The notes below the pieces were generated by a model. It did no database searches, was not told where the DNA came from, and saw nothing but the letters and a program-made list of their open reading frames with translations. A program made the position numbers and the translations under genes. Shown here one piece after another: positions 1 to 6,824 of a stretch of DNA of 18,683 nucleotides. The DNA is from UMGS1002 sp050309735 (GTDB lineage: Bacteria > Bacillota > Clostridia > Oscillospirales > CAG-272): NCBI GenBank assembly GCA_050309735.1, contig JBNRMS010000052.1:1-18683 (forward strand), read 5' to 3'. Positions within the stretch are counted from its first letter, which is position 1, and every line of letters begins with the position of its first letter.

Positions 1-982
1 ATGCTGCGACGCGCCGACGGCTGGCATGGAGACAACACCGATTATGATGGTTTTTTGCACCTTTTAGGTAGAGATGCGCCCTCTCTGGCCGGCAAAAAGG
101 CGCTTGTGCTTGGTTCGGGCGGGCGCGTCGGCAACTATATGCACGGCGCTATTTAACCTTGGTGTAACCCCGGTTGTGATTTCGCGCTCGGGCGAGAATA
201 ATTATGATAATCTGTCAAAGCATATCGACGCCGAGCTGATAGTCAACACAACTCCGGTCGGAATGTACCCGAACAACGGCGCCTCGCCGATTGACCTCAC
301 CCTCTTCCCCTCCTGCCGCCTTGTCCTTGATTTAATATACAACCCCTCAAAAACCGCCCTGATTCTTGCAGCCGAAGCGCTCGGCATAAAGGCTCGGGGA
401 GGACTTTCAATGCTCGCGGCGCAGGCAATTCGGGCAGGAGAATTGTTTTTAGGTAAATCCCTCCCCCCCAGTCTTGTCGGAGAGATAACCGACACAATAC
501 GCCGCTCCACCCTGAATATTGCTCTTATCGGAATGCCGGGCTGCGGCAAGACGACAGTAGCAGCAGAACTCGCAAAGCTAATCGGCCGCCCGGTTGCCGA
601 CACAGACGCACTCATCGCCGAGCGCGCGGGAATGGAGATTCCCGAGATATTTGAGAAGCTTGGCGAGAAGCACTTTCGTGAGCTCGAAACAAAGGCACTT
701 CGTGAGGTGTCTAAGGAGAGCGGATTGATTATCGCAACGGGCGGGGGGGTAGTCACAATCCCCGAAAATCAAAATTTAATCCGGCAGAACAGCGTTGCTA
801 TCTTTATTGAGCGCGACATAGGCGAACTCTGTATAGAAGGCCGCCCTCTATCAAAAAAATTGGGGCTCAAGGCGCTGCACGAGCTACGCCTGCCCCTCTA
901 CCGCGCATGGGCAGACCACACCATAACCGACCCCGACCCAAAAAGCGCAGCAATAAAGATAAAAGAGGTGTTAAAATTATGA
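1..982 (+). CDS. aroE-aroK: Bifunctional shikimate dehydrogenase-shikimate kinase (AroE-AroK fusion), 5' partial and frameshifted
   Basis: This gene is the 3' part of a fused enzyme for two consecutive steps: 3-dehydroshikimate reduction with NADPH, then shikimate phosphorylation with ATP. Frame 1 from base 1 carries the AroE NTDYDG motif and a GSGG nucleotide-binding loop. The reading must then move to frame 2 after base 123 to continue as GASATICTALFNLG, so one base (probably c124) is in excess. The frame-2 segment finishes the AroE domain (NTTPVGM, DLIYNP, GLSMLAAQA). It continues without a stop into a complete kinase domain with P-loop GMPGCGKTT (about 529-555), DTD, FRELE, GGGVV, the RPL lid and LRLPLY. 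The AroE N-terminal substrate domain lies left of the window. The stop (980-982) overlaps the aroQ start in an ATGA. The frame break could be a sequencing error or a true mutation. If it is real, the kinase half could survive only through a separate start. Confidence 0.88.
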
Positions 983-1413
983 AGCTTCTTGTAATAAACG
1001 GCCCTAACCTCAATATGCTTGGTATAAGAGAACCCGAAATCTACGGCCGTCGCACACTCGGAGACCTTGAGCAAGAGTTGCTGCTCTACTGTGCCAACAA
1101 AAATATTTCGGTTGACTTTTTTCAGTCGAATCACGAGGGCGCGATAGTCGACCGGATACAAGAAGCGCTCGGCAAATACGACGGAATAATCATAAATCCG
1201 GCGGCATATACGCACACGAGCATTGCTATTGCCGACGCGATAAGAGCGGTCGGCCTGCCCACGGTCGAGGTTCATCTCACAGACATCTCGGCGCGCGAGG
1301 ACTACCGCCGGATATCCTACACCTCGGCGGCCTGCCGGGCAACGATTGCCGGACGGCATTTCAAGGGATATTCTGAGGCTGTTGACATTTTGGCGAAGCT
1401 GATGTATAATTAA
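979..1413 (+). CDS. aroQ: Type II 3-dehydroquinate dehydratase
   Basis: AroQ catalyses dehydration of 3-dehydroquinate to 3-dehydroshikimate in the cytoplasm, the step just before AroE. The 144-residue product has the usual type II length and all signatures: GPNLNMLG at the N-terminus, catalytic Arg17 and Tyr22 in REPEIYG, FFQSNHEG, INPAAYTHTS, and EVHLTDISARE with the catalytic His. I chose ATG 979 because it fits the family N-terminus, has a GAGGTG ribosome site at 965-970, and overlaps the upstream stop (ATGA), which implies translational coupling with aroE-aroK. An upstream in-frame ATG at 907 lies inside the kinase gene and would add 24 residues foreign to the family. No clear terminator follows. 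Confidence 0.96.
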   Translation: MKLLVINGPNLNMLGIREPEIYGRRTLGDLEQELLLYCANKNISVDFFQSNHEGAIVDRIQEALGKYDGIIINPAAYTHTSIAIADAIRAVGLPTVEVHLTDISAREDYRRISYTSAACRATIAGRHFKGYSEAVDILAKLMYN

Positions 1414-1466
1414 TCGTTATCATTTGTTATACTTTCGTAAAGATAATAAAAAAGATTGCTAATTGA

Positions 1467-1493
1467 TGTAACCTTTTTGATATGTGTGGTATT
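1467..1493 (+). promoter_or_regulatory. Possible ECF-type autoregulatory promoter
   Basis: TGTAAC at 1467-1472 followed by a T-run resembles the -35 element used by ECF sigma factors of the SigX/SigW type (TGWAAC). GGTA at 1488-1491 stands where a CGTA-like -10 would be, with a 15-base gap, which is slightly short and imperfect. It lies 50 bases upstream of the ECF gene, where autoregulated promoters usually sit. Assignment is inference. Confidence 0.35.
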
Positions 1494-1523
1494 AACATTT
1501 AAACAGCACGGAGGAGGTGCGGT

Positions 1524-2030
1524 GTGAACAAGCATGAACTCGAATTTGAAAAGATTTATATAGACCATTACAAACGCGTCTATGCTTTTCTTTTCAAGCT
1601 ATGCCGAGATCCCGTCGCCGCGGAGGATCTGACGCAGGAGACCTTTTATCAGGCATACAAATCGCTCTCACGCTATAACGGGCAGTGCGAAATGTTCACC
1701 TGGCTGGCGGCTATCGCAAAAAATATGTTTTTCAAATATTTGCGGCGGGCAAAGGCCGAGTCGATGGTTATCGACCTTTATGTCTCAGACCTTGCCGCGC
1801 CGATATCCGAGGAGCCGGGATACCGGCTTATGCGCGAGCTTGAAATCTCGCGGGTGCGCCGGGCAATCGCAGGTATGCCTAAAAAATACAGCGAAGTGCT
1901 CATACTCCGGATCTATGGCGAACTTTCCTATGAGGAGATAGCCAGAAAACTGGGGATCTCGGTCAGCTCGGCAAAGGTTATTTTCTTCCGCGCCAAGAAT
2001 TATATCAAGGAGGTATTATTGAATGAGTAA
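1524..2030 (+). CDS. RNA polymerase sigma factor, ECF (sigma-70 family)
   Basis: This 168-residue protein is a normal-length extracytoplasmic-function sigma factor that would direct RNA polymerase to a small stress regulon. Region 2 is visible at about residues 10-75, with the core-binding DLTQETF segment and an aromatic-rich helix (FTWLAAIAKNMF). Region 4 lies at about 110-165, with a helix-turn-helix SYEEIARKLGISVSSAKV followed by the basic FFRAKNYI. Regions 1.1 and 3 are absent, as expected for the class. The start is GTG at 1524, supported by the strong GGAGGAGGTG site at 1510-1519. The gene ends 8 bases inside the downstream anti-sigma gene. The subgroup and signal cannot be read from the sequence. 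Confidence 0.95.
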   Translation: MNKHELEFEKIYIDHYKRVYAFLFKLCRDPVAAEDLTQETFYQAYKSLSRYNGQCEMFTWLAAIAKNMFFKYLRRAKAESMVIDLYVSDLAAPISEEPGYRLMRELEISRVRRAIAGMPKKYSEVLILRIYGELSYEEIARKLGISVSSAKVIFFRAKNYIKEVLLNE

Positions 2031-2319
2031 ATGCAGCGTTATACGCGATCTTCTCCCTCTGTACGACGATGGAACGGTCAGCCCAGGCACAGCAGTCGTC
2101 GTTCGCGAACACATTGAAAAATGCCCGCGCTGCCGCGAGTATTACGCACACGTCCGCAAGGTTGCACGAGCCATGCAAGACCCCGACACACGCAGCAGCT
2201 ATCACTATTCCGCAGTTGTGAAAAAAATTCGCAAGGGTTATGCCGCCGACCTCGCAATCGGAACCATAGTCCTCACCGCCGCTTGTATAGGCTTATATAA
2301 GCTGGCCACAAGAAAGTAA
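2023..2319 (+). CDS. Zinc-finger anti-sigma factor, membrane anchored
   Basis: This 98-residue protein carries the anti-sigma zinc-finger signature H-x3-C-x2-C (HIEKCPRC, about residues 29-36), in which an upstream Cys (Cys4) could be the fourth ligand. Residues about 75-92 form a single hydrophobic helix (IGTIVLTAACIGL) followed by a basic KLATRK tail, so the N-terminal domain would be cytoplasmic and hold the sigma factor at the membrane. There is almost no extracytoplasmic part, so the signal is probably sensed in the membrane or cytoplasm. The ATG at 2023 overlaps the sigma gene by 8 bases. The ribosome site AAGGAGGT at 2007-2014 lies inside that gene, indicating coupled translation and a fixed ratio of the two proteins. 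Confidence 0.9.
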   Translation: MSKCSVIRDLLPLYDDGTVSPGTAVVVREHIEKCPRCREYYAHVRKVARAMQDPDTRSSYHYSAVVKKIRKGYAADLAIGTIVLTAACIGLYKLATRK

Positions 2320-2409
2320 TAAAGGGCGGTTCCGTCCGTACAACAATCCCCCGCCTTTCCCGAATGACCTTTAAACGGGAGCTCTCGCGGCGGGGATTAT
2401 GAGGTAATT

Positions 2410-4041
2410 ATGTCCATTTTTAAAATAGACGGCGAGATGTACCACAGAATGCTCTTTGGCGCCTCTCTTGCCCTTGAGAATAAAAAAGATGAAATCAATA
2501 GCCTGAATGTCTTCCCCGTTCCCGACGGCGACACCGGCACTAATATGTCGCTGACCATCGATGCGGTACGCTCGGCAAGCCGGCCCGCCTCAAAAAACCT
2601 CGCTGAGTCCTCCGAGACGTCGGCGCGCGACATGATGAGAGCGGCTCGGGGAAACTCGGGAGTTATTCTGTCGCTCTTTTTCAGAGGTGTCGCGAAAAAA
2701 TTTGCGGGTCACGCCGAGGCAGACGTAAATCTCATTACCGAGGCCTTCCGGGCAGGCGCTGAAGAGGCGCGCAAAGCGGTGATGAAACCGGTGGAAGGAA
2801 CGATACTCACTGTCATGCGCGAGTGTTGCTCGGCCGCGCCGTTAAGCGAGGATGTTTTAGAGCTTTTTAACACCTTCCACACCGACGCAAACGAAATTCT
2901 CAAAAAAACCCCCGATATGCTCCCCGCCCTCAAGCGGGCGCGGGTGGTCGACTCGGGAGGATACGGCTTCACCATCGCACTTGACGGTATGCTGCGTGTG
3001 CTAAAAGGTGACACCATTGAGCTTGATATTCCCGCTCACGCATCGGCTCCGTCGACTCATGTGTTTTCGGCCGACTTCGGAGAGTATAACCCCGAGGATA
3101 TAGCATTTGCCTTTTGCACCGAATGCCTTGCCTCAAAAAATCCCGGGGTGACAGATGCAAAGCTTGAGCGCTTGCGCTCCTACCTCGCCGGAGTAGGCGA
3201 CAGCATTGTTATGATATGCGATGAGGAAATCATTAAGATACACGTTCATACAAACGAGCCGCTCGCGGTTCTCGCAAGGATAACTAAGCTTGGCGAAATT
3301 CAGTTCTCAAAGATTGAGAATATGCGCTCTCAGCATGAAAAACTTGTACCGCAAAATCACGAACACGCCCCGGCGGCTCCCATGAAAAAATACGCGATTA
3401 TTGCCGTTGCAAACGGCGCAGGGCTCGGCGGGGTTTTCAGGGAGTTGGGAGTCGACTACGTTGTTGCCGGCGGTCAGAGCATGAACCCGAGCGCCGATGA
3501 TTTTCTAAAGGCACTCAAAGACCTCTCCTGCGAGCACGCGATAATCCTGCCAAACAATCCCAACATTGTTCTCACCGCCGAGCAGGCGGCAAAACTTGCC
3601 GAAGGGGTAAATGTCGAGGTGGTCAAAAGCGTCACAATTCCGCAGGGAATTTCGGCAATGATAGCCTTCGACGAGGAGCTTGAACCGGCTGAAAACCTGG
3701 CTAATATGACCGAGGCCATGGCAGGTGTCACATCGCTCTCGGTGACCAATGCCATCAAGGGTATGGACGGTGAAAAACTAAAGGTTAAGAAAAATCAGAT
3801 AATAGGTCTTGTCAACAACGAGCTGCGATATGCCGCCGATTCGATAGAGGATTGCCTTGCCGCTTTCTCACACGAGATAGCCGACAAAGAAATTATCACG
3901 CTTTATTACGGAAAAGGCATCAGCGAAACAGAGGCCAGGCACGCTGCTGACGTGCTTGAAAATTCGCTTGGCCCCGATCATGATATCATGATAATCCCCG
4001 GCGAGCAGCCGATATACACATACCTAATTTCGGCTGAATAG
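2410..4041 (+). CDS. fakA: Fatty acid kinase catalytic subunit FakA (DAK2/YloV family)
   Basis: FakA transfers phosphate from ATP to a fatty acid held by a FakB/DegV protein, giving acyl-phosphate for phospholipid synthesis. The 543-residue length fits the family. The N-terminal DhaL/DAK2 ATP domain (about 1-200) has the metal-binding PDGDTGTNM loop (Asp39, Asp41, Asn45) and ARGNSGV. The middle domain has the zinc-site pattern seen in FakA: Cys236 in AFCTE and His278/His280 in IHVHTNEP. The C-terminal domain runs to the end (from about 325) with NPN, SIPQG-type and YYGKGI motifs. The ATG at 2410 is preceded by GAGGT at 2401-2405. The 90-base gap upstream holds no clear promoter or terminator. 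A degV/fakB partner follows 65 bases after the stop. Confidence 0.93.
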   Translation: MSIFKIDGEMYHRMLFGASLALENKKDEINSLNVFPVPDGDTGTNMSLTIDAVRSASRPASKNLAESSETSARDMMRAARGNSGVILSLFFRGVAKKFAGHAEADVNLITEAFRAGAEEARKAVMKPVEGTILTVMRECCSAAPLSEDVLELFNTFHTDANEILKKTPDMLPALKRARVVDSGGYGFTIALDGMLRVLKGDTIELDIPAHASAPSTHVFSADFGEYNPEDIAFAFCTECLASKNPGVTDAKLERLRSYLAGVGDSIVMICDEEIIKIHVHTNEPLAVLARITKLGEIQFSKIENMRSQHEKLVPQNHEHAPAAPMKKYAIIAVANGAGLGGVFRELGVDYVVAGGQSMNPSADDFLKALKDLSCEHAIILPNNPNIVLTAEQAAKLAEGVNVEVVKSVTIPQGISAMIAFDEELEPAENLANMTEAMAGVTSLSVTNAIKGMDGEKLKVKKNQIIGLVNNELRYAADSIEDCLAAFSHEIADKEIITLYYGKGISETEARHAADVLENSLGPDHDIMIIPGEQPIYTYLISAE

Positions 4042-4106
4042 TGCCGACACGTCCCACAGACGATATAAAAATCAATATTAGCCGCCATATGCGGCATGGG
4101 GGAAAA

Positions 4107-4994
4107 ATGACCGATTACATCATAAGCTGTTGTTCAACCACCGACCTCTCAAAAGAGCACCTTGATAAAAGAGATATCAGCTATACCTTCTTTCACTATT
4201 TCCTTGACGGGAAAGAGCATACCGACGACCTGTGGCAGTCTATGTCGTCGGGAGATTTCTATGCAGCGATGGTTGGCGGCGCAGAAACAAAAACCGCTCA
4301 GGTAAATATTGAGGAATACACCGAGCATTTCACAAAGCTGCTTGAGAGCGGACGCGACTTGCTTCACGTCACCCTCTCCTCGGGGCTCTCAGGCTCCTGC
4401 CAGAGCGCACGAAACGCCGCCGAGGCTCTAAGAGAGAAATATCCCGACAGAAAAATTTATATTGTTGACTCGCTCGGCGCCTCCTCGGGTTACGGTCTTA
4501 TAATTGAAACTCTGGCCGACCTGCGCGACAAGGGCTATTCAATCGAAGAGCTGCGCGATTGGGCCGAGGCTCACAAGCTCAGGATGCACCACTGGTTCTT
4601 CTCGTCCGATCTGACATTCTATGTCAAAGGCGGCAGAATCACAAAGGCTCAGGGTATGCTCGGCGGCCTGCTCGGAATCTGCCCGCTTTTGAATATGGAC
4701 TCAAACGGAAAACTCGTCCCGCGCGAGAAGATACGCACCAAGAAGCGGGTGATAAAAGAGCTTGTCGCACGCATGGAAGAGAACGCCGAGGATGGGCTTG
4801 ACTACTCGGGCAAATGCTTCATAAGTCACTCCGATTGCTACGACGACGCAAAGCAGGTCGCCGACCTTATTGAATCCAAATTTCCCAAACTTAACGGGAA
4901 GGTTCTGATAAACAGCATCGGCCCGACAATTGGCAGCCATACCGGCCCCGGAACCGTTGCTCTCTTCTTCTGGGGAGGCACGCGAGGGGAATAA
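4107..4994 (+). CDS. DegV family fatty-acid-binding protein (FakB type)
   Basis: DegV proteins bind a single fatty acid in a deep pocket and present its carboxylate to FakA. The 295-residue sequence has the family landmarks: YIISCCSTTDLS at the N-terminus, VTLSSGLSGSCQSA (the lipid-head-binding loop), DSLGASSGYG, FYVKGGRI, and the C-terminal IGPTIGSHTGPGTVALFF. I chose ATG 4107 because it matches the family N-terminus and is preceded by GGGGGA. A GTG at 4041, overlapping the fakA stop, would add 22 unrelated residues and has no ribosome site. Co-location with fakA supports a FakB role. The acyl chain preference cannot be read. A short GCCGC/GCGGC hairpin at 4081-4095 precedes the ribosome site. 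Confidence 0.93.
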   Translation: MTDYIISCCSTTDLSKEHLDKRDISYTFFHYFLDGKEHTDDLWQSMSSGDFYAAMVGGAETKTAQVNIEEYTEHFTKLLESGRDLLHVTLSSGLSGSCQSARNAAEALREKYPDRKIYIVDSLGASSGYGLIIETLADLRDKGYSIEELRDWAEAHKLRMHHWFFSSDLTFYVKGGRITKAQGMLGGLLGICPLLNMDSNGKLVPREKIRTKKRVIKELVARMEENAEDGLDYSGKCFISHSDCYDDAKQVADLIESKFPKLNGKVLINSIGPTIGSHTGPGTVALFFWGGTRGE

Positions 4995-5035
4995 TACTGA
5001 ACACTAATTAAAGCATTAAGATAATGAGGGATACG

Positions 5036-5069
5036 CTGGGGGGAACTTTTTGAAAAAAGTTCCCCCCAG
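5036..5069. repeat. Perfect 15-bp hairpin with GGGGGGAACTTTT stem
   Basis: The arms at 5036-5050 and 5055-5069 are perfect complements with a TGAA tetraloop, about 40 bases after the degV/fakB stop. On the plus strand it is followed by an AGA and a run of nine C, not by a T-run, so it is not a textbook terminator. A second, weaker inverted arrangement (CCCC, AAAA, TTTT, GGGG; 5076-5095) follows. The GGGAACTT stem core recurs in two other hairpins in this window. It may terminate degV/fakB transcription or be a dispersed palindromic element. Confidence 0.6.
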
Positions 5070-5133
5070 ACCCCCCCCCTCAAAAACTTTTGGGGCATTT
5101 GGAATAGCTTAATTCAGGGAGCATGGTGCGCCG

Positions 5134-5220
5134 ACCCCGGCCGGGCCCCACATCCCTCTCCGGGCTCGAGGTGAGGCAATCTGAGGTTAAGTTCAATGTT
5201 TAAATGAGGTAAAAGTATTA
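5134..5220 (-). repeat. Dispersed intergenic repeat, copy A (inverted relative to copy B)
   Basis: Read on the minus strand, this segment aligns over about 87 bases with 13883-13968. Both copies share TAATACT, TTACCTCATT, CTTAAC, CAGATTG, CTCACC and a GC-rich end, GTGGGGCCCGGCCGGGG, with about a dozen substitutions and one-base gaps. No reading frame explains it. It contains the palindromic GGGCCCGGCC-type core. Both copies lie between genes, which suggests a small dispersed element. I cannot name its family. Confidence 0.75.
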
Positions 5221-5242
5221 AGGAATAATAAATGAATAATGC

Positions 5243-5275
5243 TCGGGGGAACTTCATAAAGGAAGTTTCCCCCGA
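5243..5275 (-). terminator. Hairpin at the 3' end of the MscS-ParB gene
   Basis: Arms 5244-5255 (CGGGGGAACTTC) and 5262-5274 pair with one bulged T around an ATAAAG loop, starting 18 bases beyond the minus-strand stop at 5293. The minus-strand T-run is weak (GAGCATTATTCATTT), so termination is likely from position and stem strength but not certain. The stem shares its sequence with hairpins at 5036 and 11677. Confidence 0.55.
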
Positions 5276-5292
5276 ATATTATCATAATTAAT

Positions 5293-6681
5293 TTATATCT
5301 CGCCCGACACATCGTCCTCCGGCCCCGGAGCGCAATCGCCGAAGGTCGGATGTTCAAGGCAGACCCCCTCGCCCGTCTCCCGCGGCTCGGGCGGGCGACT
5401 AAGCTCGGTTCCATAAGGGTTGTTCACAAGGCAGGGCACCTTCTCCCAGCCGAGCTGACGGCAGGCCAAAAAACGTTTCTCACCGAACATCAAGAAATAT
5501 TTATCAGGCTCATCGACACTTCTCCTGACGACTATCGGTTGTATCAATCCCTTTTTCAGAATGCTCTTTGCAATGCTGTCAATCTCGGCCTGATTGCGAA
5601 ATAGCAGCTCCTCAAGCGACATCTCCTCGCTCTCGATCTGCGCGACGGGAATGTTTTCAACATTGTCGATATCGCTTTGCCTTTTTGTGTTTGAACCGCG
5701 CTTGAATGAATAAAGGTATGGGATTGTAAGGTCAACATTTTTATTGAGCTGGAATTCTTTAATAGCCGATTTTACTATGCGGTGAACAAATTTCGGTCGG
5801 TCTGTCGCGTCGGTCATATACCTGACCCTGAAAATCGTGCCGTAATCCCATGTCTCGGCGCGAACATAGGGCTCTTTTCCGGTTGCTTTGATTATATCTG
5901 CAGTCGCGCTTCTTGCTGCGTTCAGAATTATTTCCTCAACCGTATCCCAGTCCGAATCGAGAGTAACCCGGAATACGACCTCGTCAAGTATGTATGCCTG
6001 CGCGGCTTCCTTCTGCTGATATGTAGAATTGACCACAATTGCGCTGAAAAGCACCGCGTTCGGAACATGGAGTATCCTGCCCGACGGTTCCTCGCTTGCC
6101 ACACTTCCCCCAACCTGATTTAGCGAGAGATAAAGGGGCGAGAACTTTACAATATCACCGATAAGCCCGTAGCTTGGAAGTTGAATCCTGTCTCCGATTT
6201 TATAGGGTCTTGTTATTGTAACAAGTATCCACGCGGCGATTCCGCTGACCGGCGCCTGAAGCGACCAACCGAGCATCATACCGGCAAAAGCCGACAGTGC
6301 CGTGGTCAACTCACCGAATTTGCCTAACACAACGGTTATACCGACAAGCCCGGCAATAACAGCTATAACCTTGTAGAGCTGCGCGATCATCGAGACCTCG
6401 CCGCCCGTTCCCTTCCGAGCCTTGATGGTTATAATTGTTAAAAGAGATGCCAGCGAATATCCCGTAACACAGAAGGCTGCAAACGAGAAATAGAACATAA
6501 GTGTTGTTCTGCCGCCCGGAGGGGCGCCCTCTGCCCTCTTTACAAAATCATAAAGATGAACACCCTTTTGGTTAAGAAGAAAACATAACACAGCCACCGC
6601 GCCGAAAACTAAAAGCCTTATGATTGTTCTTGACAGAAGAACCTCTTTTTGAGCATAACGTTTTTTCTCGCCGCCAGACAT
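5293..6681 (-). CDS. MscS-family mechanosensitive channel fused to a C-terminal ParB-N-like domain
   Basis: The 462-residue protein begins with a short basic segment and three hydrophobic helices (about 18-37, 61-86 and 97-120). The MscS pore region follows at about 124-168 (LSAFAGMMLGWSLQAPVSGIAAWILV, then TRPYKIGDRI). The beta and alpha/beta vestibule domains cover about 165-325, with VPNAVLFSAIVVN. Residues about 343-420 then match the ParB N-terminal fold: NIPVAQI, a SIAKSILKKG helix, box I GLIQPIVVR, and box II YFLMFGEKRFLA before LGWEKVPCLV. The last 40 residues are acidic and Pro-rich. MscS relieves osmotic pressure. The ParB-like part, which in ParB binds CTP through GERRxRA, would hang in the cytoplasm below the vestibule. 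The reading frame runs straight through with no break at the junction. The function of the fusion is unknown. A promoter and dyad at 6726-6764 precede it. Confidence 0.88.
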   Translation of the reverse strand: MSGGEKKRYAQKEVLLSRTIIRLLVFGAVAVLCFLLNQKGVHLYDFVKRAEGAPPGGRTTLMFYFSFAAFCVTGYSLASLLTIITIKARKGTGGEVSMIAQLYKVIAVIAGLVGITVVLGKFGELTTALSAFAGMMLGWSLQAPVSGIAAWILVTITRPYKIGDRIQLPSYGLIGDIVKFSPLYLSLNQVGGSVASEEPSGRILHVPNAVLFSAIVVNSTYQQKEAAQAYILDEVVFRVTLDSDWDTVEEIILNAARSATADIIKATGKEPYVRAETWDYGTIFRVRYMTDATDRPKFVHRIVKSAIKEFQLNKNVDLTIPYLYSFKRGSNTKRQSDIDNVENIPVAQIESEEMSLEELLFRNQAEIDSIAKSILKKGLIQPIVVRRSVDEPDKYFLMFGEKRFLACRQLGWEKVPCLVNNPYGTELSRPPEPRETGEGVCLEHPTFGDCAPGPEDDVSGEI

Positions 6682-6725
6682 AAGAACCCCCGCATATAAT
6701 TTATTTTATTCCATCTGATCTCATA

Positions 6726-6764
6726 TATTGTATCATGTAAGTATAATATTTACAAGATACAATA
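6726..6764 (-). promoter_or_regulatory. Promoter embedded in a 15-base inverted repeat (candidate operator)
   Basis: On the minus strand, TTGTAA (6750-6755) is followed after 17 bases by TACAAT (6727-6732), about 45 bases upstream of the MscS-ParB start. The same bases form a dyad: 6726-6740 and 6750-6764 are complementary at 14 of 15 positions around a 9-base centre. The -35 and -10 hexamers each lie within one arm, the arrangement expected if a dimeric repressor occludes the promoter. The regulator is not in the window as far as I can tell. Confidence 0.6.
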
Positions 6765-6778
6765 CACCCTCATCCCCA

Positions 6779-6811
6779 TAAAAAACACAGCCGCCGGACT
6801 CGCCCGGCGGC
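6779..6811 (-). terminator. Rho-independent terminator of the cotJ operon
   Basis: An 8-bp GC stem (6790-6797 with 6804-6811) lies 13 bases after the cotJC stop. It is followed on the minus strand by TGTG and a run of six T (6779-6788). A shorter T-run also follows on the plus strand, but no plus-strand gene ends here. Confidence 0.85.
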
Positions 6812-6824
6812 CGCATTTTTCTTA

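Noticed and set aside
4041..4106. GTG start for degV/fakB overlapping the fakA stop
   Set aside because: No ribosome site, and 22 added residues do not resemble the family N-terminus. ATG 4107 fits better.
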